A stretch of DNA of 13,976 nucleotides from the NCBI GenBank assembly GCA_036675035.1, contig JAKFFO010000058.1, positions 1 through 13,976 on the forward strand, written 5' to 3'. Each line of letters begins with the position of its first letter. Position 1 is the first letter of the stretch. Under the pieces are notes generated by a model. That model searched no databases. It was not told the DNA's origin and was given only the letters and a program-made list of their open reading frames with translations. This document shows, one piece after another, positions 1 to 7,104 of the stretch. Position numbers and translations under genes: made by a program. The DNA is from MESE01 sp036675035 (GTDB lineage: Bacteria > Pseudomonadota > Gammaproteobacteria > Burkholderiales > Burkholderiaceae_D).

Positions 1-161
1 GGCGTGAATGCGCCCGGCAAACCGAAGATGGCAATCTTCTTGTTCTTGACGAGATCCTGGACATTGAATGCATTCGGGCCGAGAGCACAACCCTCGGTCT
101 CAGTTTCGATAAATTCGGAAAGTGTGCCTTCCGGCAGGCGGTCGCCGATCTTGATGGTCAT
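1..161 (-). CDS. Peroxiredoxin (AhpC/TSA, Prx5/AHP1-like), 3' part outside the window
   Basis: Only the first 53 residues lie in the window; the gene continues past position 1. The visible protein starts MTIKIGDRLPEG, has EGCALGPNAF around residues 23-32, and then KKIAIFGLPGAFT followed by a partial Pro codon at the edge. This matches the N-terminus of Prx5-type thiol peroxidases, where GAFTPTC carries the peroxidatic cysteine; that cysteine would lie just outside the window, so it cannot be checked. Such enzymes reduce hydrogen peroxide and organic hydroperoxides in the cytoplasm using thioredoxin, glutaredoxin or glutathione. The ATG at 159-161 is supported by an AGAGGAA ribosome-binding sequence about 6-8 nt upstream. 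The gene is separated from ftsZ by 173 nt and a hairpin, so it probably has its own promoter. The family call is firm; substrate and reductant are unknown. Confidence 0.88.
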   Translation of the reverse strand, partial: MTIKIGDRLPEGTLSEFIETETEGCALGPNAFNVQDLVKNKKIAIFGLPGAFT

Positions 162-201
162 TGTTATTTCCTCTTGTTTTGGCAATTGCATTGTTAACTG
201 G

Positions 202-231
202 AATATCGCGCCGCGTGAACGCAGCGTGCAA
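202..231 (-). promoter_or_regulatory. Weak candidate sigma70 promoter for the peroxiredoxin gene
   Basis: On the minus strand TTGCAC (226-231) and GATATT (202-207) are separated by 18 nt, lying between the post-ftsZ hairpin and the peroxiredoxin start. The match to TTGACA/TATAAT is only 3 and 4 of 6 bases. One of the two GCAATTGC palindromes (228-235) overlaps the -35 element and the other (182-189) lies downstream of the -10. The location is sensible but the match is poor, so this is a candidate only. Confidence 0.2.
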
Positions 232-272
232 TTGCAGTATGCCTCTTTCCGCAGTTTCGTGCAGGCGACGCA

Positions 273-305
273 AGGCTCTGTCCCGGCATCATCGGGACAG
301 AGCCT
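273..305 (-). terminator. Perfect 13-bp hairpin after ftsZ, possible terminator or 3'-end stabiliser
   Basis: The arms at 273-285 (AGGCTCTGTCCCG) and 293-305 are exact reverse complements with a 7-nt loop. In the direction of transcription the hairpin begins 29 nt after the ftsZ stop. It is GC-rich and strong, as expected at the end of the dcw transcript. It is not followed by a T tract on either strand, so it is not a textbook intrinsic terminator. It could work as a terminator without a U tract, a partial read-through element, or protection of the mRNA 3' end from exonucleases. The inverted repeat is certain; the function is inferred. Confidence 0.45.
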
Positions 306-334
306 GCTGATCGATCAACTGATTGCGGTGTTGC

Positions 335-1516
335 TCAGTCGGCCTGCTTGCGCAGAAAGGCCGGGATATCGTAAGTTTCCATCCCATTCTTTTCCAGTGC
401 CCGCACCGTCTCGGATGCCGACTCGCGACGCCAGACCGTTGGCGTTTTCAAGCCCTCGAACGAGGAAGCATGGCCGGTTGCCTGCGGTATCGCCGCGTTC
501 GTCATCATGGGCTCATTGTGAGTACCGGTACGCAGCGCCGGCGTCTGTACCAATTGCACGGTCTTGCGTGCACGACCCAACCCGGTTGCAACGACGGTAA
601 CGCGAATGTCGTCGCCCATCTGGTCGTCGTACGCGATACCTTGCGCGATCGAGGCATCCGGCGCTGCAAATGCGCGCACGGTGGCCATGACTTCCTTGAT
701 TTCCTTACCCTTCAGGTTACGGCTGGCAGTGACGTTGACCAGCACGCCACGGGCACCCGAAAGATCGATGCCGTCGAGCAGCGGCGAAGCGACTGCCTGC
801 TCGGCTGCGATGCGGGCACGGTCGACGCCGGATGCGGTGGCGGTTCCCATCATGGCCTTGCCCTGCTCTCCCATGATGGTTTTCACGTCGTTGAAATCGA
901 CGTTGATATGGCCAGGCACATTGATGATTTCCGCGATCCCGGCAACTGCATTGTTGAGCACGTCGTCGGCATGCTGCAGCCATTCGATCATGCTGTCGTC
1001 CTCGTAAATGTCTTCGAGTTTTTCATTGAGAATGATGATCAATGAATCGACATGCTGCGACAGCGCCTCCAGGCCTTCTTCCGCGATTTCCATGCACTTC
1101 TGGCCTTCGTACGAGAATGGCTTGGAAACGACGGCCACCGTCAAGGCGCCCTGTTCCTTTGCAATCTGCGCAACGATGGGCGCGGCCCCGGTACCGGTAC
1201 CACCGCCCATGCCTGCAGCGATGAAGACCATGTGCGCACCACGCAAAGCATCTTCTATGCGCGAGCGCGATTCTTCGGCAAGCTGCCGGCCTACCGAAGG
1301 TTTCATTCCTGCGCCAAGACCGGTTTCGCCGATCTGGATCACGTTATGCGCCTTGGACTGCTTGAGCGCTTGCGCATCCGTATTGGCGGCGATGAACTCG
1401 ACGCCGCAGACGCCCTTGTTGATCATGTGCTGTACCGCATTGCCGCCCGCGCCACCGACGCCGACAACCTTGATCACGGTACCCACTGATGCATTATCGA
1501 GCATATCGATTTCCAT
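335..1516 (-). CDS. ftsZ: Cell division protein FtsZ
   Basis: The 393-residue tubulin-like GTPase polymerises into the Z-ring at mid-cell and recruits the divisome. The nucleotide-binding glycine signature GGGTGTG is at residues 104-110. The T7 synergy loop has N205, D207 and D210 (NVDFND), which complete the GTPase site of the next subunit. A linker of about 60 residues (320-380), rich in Ala, Thr and Ser, leads to the conserved C-terminal peptide DIPAFLRKQ (383-391) that binds FtsA and ZipA-type tethers. The length is normal for the family. The ATG at 1514-1516 has AGGAG 5 nt upstream (1522-1526). A 93-nt gap separates it from ftsA, unlike the tight joins upstream, so ftsZ may receive extra initiation from its own promoter or internal ones. 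The stretch after residue 163 (ILNEKLEDIYEDDSMIEW) differs clearly from E. coli FtsZ. Confidence 0.98.
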   Translation of the reverse strand: MEIDMLDNASVGTVIKVVGVGGAGGNAVQHMINKGVCGVEFIAANTDAQALKQSKAHNVIQIGETGLGAGMKPSVGRQLAEESRSRIEDALRGAHMVFIAAGMGGGTGTGAAPIVAQIAKEQGALTVAVVSKPFSYEGQKCMEIAEEGLEALSQHVDSLIIILNEKLEDIYEDDSMIEWLQHADDVLNNAVAGIAEIINVPGHINVDFNDVKTIMGEQGKAMMGTATASGVDRARIAAEQAVASPLLDGIDLSGARGVLVNVTASRNLKGKEIKEVMATVRAFAAPDASIAQGIAYDDQMGDDIRVTVVATGLGRARKTVQLVQTPALRTGTHNEPMMTNAAIPQATGHASSFEGLKTPTVWRRESASETVRALEKNGMETYDIPAFLRKQAD

Positions 1517-1609
1517 GATTACTCCTAGTTAATTTGCAGTTTTCAGTCGATAGGCATCACGCGATGTGACGACTAGCAACTGCCAACTGCGGTTGCCAAA
1601 AAAACTCCG
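1517..1609 (-). other. ftsA-ftsZ spacer
   Basis: This 93-nt gap is one of only two long breaks inside the cluster. It contains the ftsZ ribosome-binding site (AGGAG at 1522-1526), a run of seven T on the transcribed sense strand just after the ftsA stop (1598-1604), and an imperfect small inverted repeat around 1576-1596. The T run is not preceded by a GC-rich stem, so it is not called a terminator. I could not find a convincing -35/-10 pair. Confidence 0.5.
1522..1526 (-). promoter_or_regulatory. Ribosome-binding site of ftsZ
   Basis: AGGAG on the minus strand, 5 nt before the ftsZ ATG at 1514-1516. It supports independent initiation of ftsZ despite the 93-nt gap after ftsA. Confidence 0.8.
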
Positions 1610-2842
1610 TTAAAAATTCCCCAAAAACCATTCTTTCATTCGCTGCCATACCGCCTTGATCGATCCTTCCTGCCGGGTCACGATATGGCCGCGCAAGTAC
1701 TGTTTTTTTGCTTCGAGCAGTAGCCCAAGTACTGTCGCATAACGCGGGCTGCGCACCACGTCCGCCAGCTGCCCGCTGTACTCCGGCATACCGAGCCGGG
1801 CCGGCTTCAGAAAAATATCTTCCGCCAGCTCCACCATGCCGGGCATCATCGATGTACCGCCGGTCAACACGATGCCGGAAGACAGCACTTCTTCGTAGCC
1901 GGACTCGCGCACTACCTGGTGCACCAGCGCGAACAATTCCTCGACGCGCGGCTCAATGACGGCCGCGAGCGCCTGACGCGACAGCGAACGCGAGCCGCGA
2001 TCGCCCAGTCCGGGAACTTCGAGCGTTTCACCCGGATCCGCCAGCACCTGCTTGGAGACACCGTAGCGCAGCTTGATCTCTTCCGCCTCGGAAGTCGGCG
2101 TACGCAACGCCATCGCAATGTCATTGGTGATCTGGTCGCCTGCAATCGGAATCACCGCGGTATGGCGAATCGCCCCTTCGGTAAAGATTGCGACGTCGGT
2201 GGTGCCGCCGCCGATATCGATCAGCACCACACCCAGTTCCTTTTCGTCCTGCGTCAGCACAGCATCGGCGGAAGCCATCGGCTGAAGGATCAGATCGGAC
2301 ACTTCCAATCCGCAACGGCGGATGCATTTGACGATGTTCTGTACCGCCGATACCGCGCCGGTGACGATGTGCACCTTGACTTCGAGACGAATGCCGCTCA
2401 TGCCGATCGGCTCGCGCACGTCTTCCTGATTATCGACAATGAATTCCTGCGGAACGGTATGCAACAATTGCTGGTCGGTCGGAATATTGACTGCCTTGGC
2501 GGTCTCGATCACGCGTGCGACGTCGGTTGCGGTAACTTCCTTATCCTTGATGGCGACCATGCCGCTGGAATTGAAGCTGCGGATATGGCTGCCGGCGATA
2601 CCGGTGAATACATTTCTGATTTTGCAGTCGGCCATCAATTCCGCTTCTTCGAGCGCACGCTGAATCGATTCGACCGTGGCTTCGATATTGACGACGACGC
2701 CTTTCTTCAACCCTTTCGATTCGTGCTGGCCGAGACCGATGACTTCATGCCGGCCGTTGGGCATGATCTCGGCCACTACGGCAACCACTTTCGAAGTGCC
2801 GATATCGAGTCCAACGATCAAGTTTTTCGCGTCTTTTGTCAT
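1610..2842 (-). CDS. ftsA: Cell division protein FtsA
   Basis: The 410-residue actin-like ATPase anchors FtsZ filaments to the inner membrane and recruits late divisome proteins. Visible signatures are the phosphate-1 loop LDIGTSKVV (12-20), the phosphate-2 loop IDIGGGTTDVAIF (208-220) and the adenosine motif LTGGTSMMPGM (326-336). The family-specific 1C subdomain replaces actin subdomain 1B roughly between residues 85 and 165. The C-terminus, from about SIKAVWQRMKEWFLGNF (394-410), is a classic amphipathic membrane-targeting helix with aromatic and basic residues. The length fits the family (E. coli 420). The ATG lies 9 nt after the ftsQ stop, with GCGGAAAA as a weak ribosome-binding site, suggesting coupled translation with ftsQ. 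The partner gene ftsZ lies directly downstream, the usual arrangement. Confidence 0.98.
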   Translation of the reverse strand: MTKDAKNLIVGLDIGTSKVVAVVAEIMPNGRHEVIGLGQHESKGLKKGVVVNIEATVESIQRALEEAELMADCKIRNVFTGIAGSHIRSFNSSGMVAIKDKEVTATDVARVIETAKAVNIPTDQQLLHTVPQEFIVDNQEDVREPIGMSGIRLEVKVHIVTGAVSAVQNIVKCIRRCGLEVSDLILQPMASADAVLTQDEKELGVVLIDIGGGTTDVAIFTEGAIRHTAVIPIAGDQITNDIAMALRTPTSEAEEIKLRYGVSKQVLADPGETLEVPGLGDRGSRSLSRQALAAVIEPRVEELFALVHQVVRESGYEEVLSSGIVLTGGTSMMPGMVELAEDIFLKPARLGMPEYSGQLADVVRSPRYATVLGLLLEAKKQYLRGHIVTRQEGSIKAVWQRMKEWFLGNF

Positions 2843-2851
2843 GTTTTCCGC

Positions 2852-3622
2852 TTACTGTCTATTTTTAACGTCCGGTTCGATTGTCAATCCGCTCGCCGTC
2901 AAGGCCAAGCCGTTTGGATAACGCATATCGATGCTTTCAATCCGGTTTTGCAAACGCTCCACCAGTTGCGGATAGATCCCCGTCAATCGGTCTACTCGCG
3001 TCTTTAATGTTTCCGTGCTTTGCTCTCTCCCCAGCTCCACCGTCATGCCATTGTTTAAATCAACTGTCCATGCATAGCGACTCGATAATCGAAGGGACGC
3101 GGGCTCCAGCGAGGCCGGCGCAAACCATGCATGCAAATCGCGAAATCTTGCAACCACTTCCTTTTCGGTGCCGGCCGGCCCAGAAAGCGCGGGCAGTTCG
3201 CCGTCTTCTTCCGCTTCGGCCAGGTTTGCGATGAACACATCGCCCTTGACCGATACCAGGCGCCCGTCCTCGCCCCAAGTCGCAAGCGGAACATGCTCCT
3301 CCAGTGTCACAATCATTTTGTTCGGCCATTCGCGGCGAACCGTCGCCTTGCGCACCCATGGCACCGACTCAAATGCCGCACGCACGCTGTCGAGGTTAAC
3401 CGTGAAAAAATTTCCCTTGATACGCGGCAGCGCCGTTCCCTTGATTGTCGACCGGCTCACGTAGCGCAATGGAACCTCCGTCGTTCCTTCAACCCGAATC
3501 ACCTTGAGCGTAAACATCGGTTTCTGGGCAAGCCACCAGAAGCTCGCCGTGAGCAATGCGAGCGCAAGCAAGCCGAGCAAAGCATCGGCAGCTGCGTTCA
3601 GCATTTTGATGTCTTGCCACAT
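2852..3622 (-). CDS. ftsQ: Cell division protein FtsQ
   Basis: This bitopic inner-membrane protein of 256 residues links early and late divisome proteins by binding FtsB and FtsL in the periplasm. A short cytoplasmic N-terminus is followed by one membrane segment (about residues 12-31, rich in Leu and Ala), then a POTRA domain (about 36-107, starting near FTLKVIRVEG with VPWVRKATVRREWP), then the beta domain to the C-terminus. The start is placed at ATG 3620-3622 (MWQDIKMLNAAADALL). An upstream in-frame GTG would add 21 charged residues inside the ddl coding sequence and has no support. This choice leaves a 5-nt gap after the ddl stop, and ribosome binding would use the purine-rich end of ddl (AAAAGGGAAAAGG). 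The N-terminal cytoplasmic tail is short compared with E. coli FtsQ. Confidence 0.95.
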   Translation of the reverse strand: MWQDIKMLNAAADALLGLLALALLTASFWWLAQKPMFTLKVIRVEGTTEVPLRYVSRSTIKGTALPRIKGNFFTVNLDSVRAAFESVPWVRKATVRREWPNKMIVTLEEHVPLATWGEDGRLVSVKGDVFIANLAEAEEDGELPALSGPAGTEKEVVARFRDLHAWFAPASLEPASLRLSSRYAWTVDLNNGMTVELGREQSTETLKTRVDRLTGIYPQLVERLQNRIESIDMRYPNGLALTASGLTIEPDVKNRQ

Positions 3623-3627
3623 GTCCG

Positions 3628-4593
3628 TTACGGCCTTTTCCCTTTTGCGATCTTCAGCGATGCAGATCGCAGGATTTCGACGCACAGATCTTCATAGCTG
3701 ATTCCCGCTGCACGAGCGGCCATCGGCACCAGCGAATGGGTCGTCATTCCCGGCGAGGTATTGATCTCCAGCAGGAACGGCTTGTTGTCGGCGTTGCGCA
3801 GCAGAATATCGACGCGGCCCCATCCTTCGCAGCCGAGCGCGCGATACGCTTCGACCGCGATTCGATGGAACTCCGCCGTGGTTTGCGCATCGAGAGGTGC
3901 CGGGCACAGATACTTGGTGTCATCGGTGAAGTATTTATTCTGATAATCGTAGTTGCCTTCGGGCGCAATGATCTCGGCAATCGGCAACGCTTTCGCAGTT
4001 GCGCCCTGTCCCAGAACCGCGACGGTAAATTCCCTGCCGGTGATGAACTCTTCGGCCAACACGACGTCGTCGAATTTCGCTGCGATCTCGTAGGCGTCCT
4101 TCATGCCGGGTTGTCCGGTGACCTTGGTAATTCCGATGGTTGATCCTTCATGGGGCGGCTTGACGATCAACGGCAATCCCAACTCGTCCGGTACCTTGCG
4201 CAGGTCGGTGCCGGCATCGAGCAATGCGTACTTTGGCGTCGGCAGTCCGTGCATCAGCCAGATCAGTTTGGTGTACACCTTGTCCATGCCGATTGCGGAT
4301 GCCATGACGCCGCTGCCGGTATAGGGAATGCCGAGCTGCTCCAATGCGCCTTGCAGGGTGCCGTCTTCGCCGTAGCGGCCATGCAGTGCGATGAATACGC
4401 GGTCGAATTTTTCAGCGGCCAGCTCCGCCAGCGTTCGTTCAGCCGGGTCGAACGGACGTGCATCGATGCCTTTGCCCTGCAATGCCGCCAGTACGCCGCG
4501 GCCCGACATCAACGACACTTCGCGCTCGGCGGAATGCCCGCCGAACAGTACGCCGACTTTTCCAAATTCACTTGCCATGGTCTTTGCGTTCAT
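3628..4593 (-). CDS. ddlB: D-alanine--D-alanine ligase (DdlB type)
   Basis: This cytoplasmic ATP-grasp enzyme of 321 residues joins two D-alanines using ATP; the dipeptide is then added by MurF. Motifs in order: GGHSAEREVS (18-27, with the substrate-binding Glu23), HGRYGEDGTLQG (71-82), the ATP-binding lysine in IVKP (K145), HEGSTIG (148-154), the omega-loop tyrosine in NYDYQNKY (214-221), and the Mg-binding segment GWGRVD (D262) and LEINTSPGMT (E276, N278). All residues expected for catalysis are present. A tyrosine at the omega loop is typical of D-Ala-D-Ala rather than D-Ala-D-lactate ligases. The ATG is 2 nt after the murC stop, with GGAG 11 nt upstream, which is rather far; Met6 is a possible alternative start but has no better site. 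Confidence 0.97.
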   Translation of the reverse strand: MNAKTMASEFGKVGVLFGGHSAEREVSLMSGRGVLAALQGKGIDARPFDPAERTLAELAAEKFDRVFIALHGRYGEDGTLQGALEQLGIPYTGSGVMASAIGMDKVYTKLIWLMHGLPTPKYALLDAGTDLRKVPDELGLPLIVKPPHEGSTIGITKVTGQPGMKDAYEIAAKFDDVVLAEEFITGREFTVAVLGQGATAKALPIAEIIAPEGNYDYQNKYFTDDTKYLCPAPLDAQTTAEFHRIAVEAYRALGCEGWGRVDILLRNADNKPFLLEINTSPGMTTHSLVPMAARAAGISYEDLCVEILRSASLKIAKGKRP

Positions 4594-4595
4594 GA

Positions 4596-6005
4596 TTAAT
4601 CGTGCTCCAGCATTTGTGTCAATTGGCCCGGCACTGCGCTGATCGAGCCGGCACCCATGGTAATTACGACATCGCCGTCTCTTACCGTATTCAATATGGT
4701 CGAACTCATTTCAGCGATGTCCTCGACAAAAATAGGTGCGACCTTGCCCACGACCCGCAACGCATGGGCCAGTGCCCGTCCATCAGCCGCAACGATCGGC
4801 TGCTCGCCGGCGGCGTAAACCTCGGCCAATACGAGTGCATCGGCAGTCGACAGGACTTTCACGAAATCCTCGAACAGGTCGCGCGTGCGGGTATAACGAT
4901 GCGGCTGGAATGCCAGCACCAGGCGTCTGCCGGGATAGGCTCCCCTTGCCGCCGCCAGCGTTGCCGTCGTCTCGACCGGATGGTGTCCATAGTCGTCGAC
5001 CAATGCGAACGAGCCGGCCGACCGGTCTTCCGTCGCAGGAAAACTGATTTCGCCATACCGAGTGAAACGGCGACCGACGCCGTTGAATTCTGACAGCGCT
5101 TTTTGCGTTGCCGCGTCATCGACACCCAATTCGCGTGCGATGGTAATTGCGGCGCACGCATTCTGGACGTTATGCATTCCAGGCTGATTCAGGCGGACCG
5201 TCATCGGTGCATATCCTTCTTGCACCACCGTGAATTGCATGTGCGTATCGACAGCAACGGCATCCACTGCGCGCACCTGCGCCTCCGGATGGAATCCGTA
5301 CGTCACGATCGGCTTGGAAATGAACGGCATGATTTCGCGTACATTCGGATCGTCGAGGCACAGCACGGCAATGCCATAAAACGGCAGACGCTGCGTGAAC
5401 TCGACGAACGCCTGCTTCAGTTTCGCGAAACTGTGATCGTATGTTTCCATATGATCCGCATCGATGTTGGTAATAACCTGGATGCATGGCGACAGATTCA
5501 GGAACGATGCGTCGGACTCATCCGCCTCCGCGACGATAAAATCACCCGCGCCGAGTTTTGCATTCGCGCCGGCGCTGTTCAGCCTGCCGCCGATTACGAA
5601 AGTCGGATCCAGCCCGCCTTGCGCCAATACACTTGCCACCAGGCTGGTGGTTGTGGTTTTCCCATGCGTGCCGGCGATCGCGATGCCCTGCTTGAGACGC
5701 ATCAACTCCGCCAGCATCATTGCGCGGGGCACGATCGGAATGCGCCTGGCTCGGGCGGCGACCACCTCGGGATTGTCCTGCCTGACCGCAGTCGATGTCA
5801 CGACCGCATCCGCGCCTTCGATATTTTCGACTGAATGGCCGCGCGCTATTTTTGCTCCCAGCTTTATCAAACGCCTTGTCGCTGCGTTGGCGCCGAGATC
5901 CGACCCGGAAACCGTGTATCCAAGCGTCAGCAATACTTCGGCGATGCCGCTCATTCCGGATCCGCCGATGCCTACGAAATGAATATTTTTAACTTTATGC
6001 TTCAT
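4596..6005 (-). CDS. murC: UDP-N-acetylmuramate--L-alanine ligase MurC
   Basis: This 469-residue cytoplasmic Mur ligase adds L-alanine to UDP-MurNAc, the first amino acid of the stem peptide. The N-terminal Rossmann-like UDP-binding domain shows VGIGGSGMSGIAE (11-23). The ATP-binding P-loop is AGTHGKTTTTS (111-121). Further family motifs are EADESDASF (160-168), the GMHNVQNACAA segment (276-286), DDYGHHP (337-343), FQPHRYTRT (366-374) and GAGS (451-454). Length and motif order are those of MurC rather than Mpl, MurD, MurE or MurF. The ATG overlaps the murG stop by 4 nt (ATGA, 6002-6005), so translation is probably coupled to murG; ddlB follows 2 nt after the stop. Confidence 0.98.
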   Translation of the reverse strand: MKHKVKNIHFVGIGGSGMSGIAEVLLTLGYTVSGSDLGANAATRRLIKLGAKIARGHSVENIEGADAVVTSTAVRQDNPEVVAARARRIPIVPRAMMLAELMRLKQGIAIAGTHGKTTTTSLVASVLAQGGLDPTFVIGGRLNSAGANAKLGAGDFIVAEADESDASFLNLSPCIQVITNIDADHMETYDHSFAKLKQAFVEFTQRLPFYGIAVLCLDDPNVREIMPFISKPIVTYGFHPEAQVRAVDAVAVDTHMQFTVVQEGYAPMTVRLNQPGMHNVQNACAAITIARELGVDDAATQKALSEFNGVGRRFTRYGEISFPATEDRSAGSFALVDDYGHHPVETTATLAAARGAYPGRRLVLAFQPHRYTRTRDLFEDFVKVLSTADALVLAEVYAAGEQPIVAADGRALAHALRVVGKVAPIFVEDIAEMSSTILNTVRDGDVVITMGAGSISAVPGQLTQMLEHD

Positions 6006-7087
6006 GCCTTGCTTTTCAATTCAGTAAATTTTTCAAGCACGTCAGCGATCGCTTCGTTCGCATCGCGTCGACCGTTGTCATGGGCCGCCTGGGCCATTTG
6101 CAGACAGGCTTCGCGCGAAAGCGATTGCAGCAGAGTGGCCATACCGGCGATAGTCAGTTCGCTTTGCGGTAGATGAATTGCAGCCTTCTGCGCTGCCATC
6201 CAGCGCGCATTGTCGCGTTGATGGCTGGTGGTCGATGCAATGAACGGGATCAGGACGCTTGCCACGCCGGCCGCCGTCAGCTCCGACACCGTAATGGCGC
6301 CGGCGCGGCAGATTACGAGATCGGCATCTGCATAGCGGCGCGGCATGTCTTCGATGAAATCGACCACTTCGGCCTCGACCCGCGCATCGGCATAAGCCTT
6401 GCGTAACGATTCGATATGCTGCTTGCCGGACTGATGCACCACGGCCGGCCGATCCGCAGCCGGGATAAGGGCCAAAGCCGCCGGCACGCATTCATTCAGC
6501 ACTTTTGCTCCGAGGCTGCCGCCGACAATCATTAATCGCAGTGGTCCGGTGCGTTGTGAATACCTTACTGCGGGTAGCGGTAACGTGAGGATTTCATTGC
6601 GTACCGGATTGCCGGTGACGATCGCCTTGCCCGCCGCAGGTCCGAAATCCGTGGGAAAACCGAACAGAACACGGTTCGCTATCGGCGTCAGGGTCTTGTT
6701 CGAAAGCAGCAACGCGGCATCTGCATTCACCAACACCACGGGAATACCGCGCAGCCTGGCCATCAAGCCGCCGGGAACCGTCACGTAACCGCCCATGCCA
6801 AGCACCACATCCGGCCTGCGCCGAGCGAGAATGCGCAGGCATGTTGCAAAGCTCCCGGTCAATTTGAAGGTGCCGCTCAATGTGTGCCGCAACCCTTTTC
6901 CACGCAAGCCCCTGAAATTGATCAAATCCATTTCAACGCCGTGCCGCGGAACGATTTCGCCTTCCATTCCATGCGCGGTACCGAGCCAGGAAACCTGCCA
7001 GCCGCGCGCCTTCATGGTCTCGGCAATCGCCAGACCCGGGAAAATATGCCCGCCGGTTCCGGCCGCCATCACCAGGAGTTTTTTCAT
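6002..7087 (-). CDS. murG: Lipid II synthase MurG (N-acetylglucosaminyltransferase)
   Basis: This peripheral inner-membrane GT-B (GT28) glycosyltransferase of 361 residues transfers GlcNAc from UDP-GlcNAc to lipid I to form lipid II. Visible motifs are MAAGTGGHIFPGLAIA (7-22), GMGGYVTVPGG (97-107), TGNPVRNEI (158-166), GGSLGAKVLNE (189-199), HQSGKQHIE (218-226), CRAGAITVSEL (260-270) and SHQRDNARWM (288-297). The start is ATG 7085-7087, with GGAGG 6 nt upstream (7094-7098). An upstream in-frame GTG at 7127-7129 would add 14 residues that translate the spacer and is rejected. One oddity: where E. coli has HEQN in the acceptor/donor cleft, this protein has VNAD (120-123) within VVLVNADAALLLSNK. 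The gene is followed by murC with an ATGA overlap, and is separated from ftsW by an unusual duplicated junction. Confidence 0.97.
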   Translation of the reverse strand: MKKLLVMAAGTGGHIFPGLAIAETMKARGWQVSWLGTAHGMEGEIVPRHGVEMDLINFRGLRGKGLRHTLSGTFKLTGSFATCLRILARRRPDVVLGMGGYVTVPGGLMARLRGIPVVLVNADAALLLSNKTLTPIANRVLFGFPTDFGPAAGKAIVTGNPVRNEILTLPLPAVRYSQRTGPLRLMIVGGSLGAKVLNECVPAALALIPAADRPAVVHQSGKQHIESLRKAYADARVEAEVVDFIEDMPRRYADADLVICRAGAITVSELTAAGVASVLIPFIASTTSHQRDNARWMAAQKAAIHLPQSELTIAGMATLLQSLSREACLQMAQAAHDNGRRDANEAIADVLEKFTELKSKA

Positions 7088-7104
7088 ACACGGCCTCCGC
7101 GTAT
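7084..7104 (-). repeat. Direct repeat copy A of the ftsW-murG junction
   Basis: Copy A (7084-7104) matches copy B (7185-7205) at 19 of 21 positions, at an offset of exactly 101 bp. The differences are at 7090/7191 and 7102/7203. The shared minus-strand core is CGCGGAGGCCG followed by GTATGA, which holds a ribosome-binding site and a stop/start overlap. Copy A contains the murG start. Confidence 0.9.

Larger units (their letters stand above)
162..334 (-). other. Intergenic region between ftsZ and the peroxiredoxin gene
   Basis: This 173-nt gap holds a perfect 13-bp inverted repeat at 273-305, two copies of the self-complementary octamer GCAATTGC at 182-189 and 228-235, and the peroxiredoxin ribosome-binding site (GAGG at 170-173). 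No ORF of note was found. It is the longest non-coding stretch in the window and the natural place for the end of the dcw transcript and the start of peroxiredoxin expression. Confidence 0.7.

Noticed and set aside
4..600. Plus-strand open frame across the peroxiredoxin start, the intergenic region and the end of ftsZ
   Set aside because: It crosses two real genes on the opposite strand and the hairpin. Its composition is Ser/Arg/Pro-rich with no recognisable motif.
1576..1604. Possible terminator between ftsA and ftsZ (small inverted repeat plus T7)
   Set aside because: On the transcribed strand the T run comes before, not after, the inverted repeat. The stem is imperfect, and a terminator here would cut off ftsZ.
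1919..3007. A 362-codon open frame on the plus strand opposite ftsA and the end of ftsQ
   Set aside because: It overlaps clear ftsA and ftsQ coding sequence, has no family likeness and no sensible ribosome-binding site; it is an antisense shadow.
3623..3685. A longer FtsQ starting at the GTG at 3683-3685
   Set aside because: The 21 added residues come from another frame of ddlB, and the family start MWQDIKMLN fits the ATG at 3620-3622.
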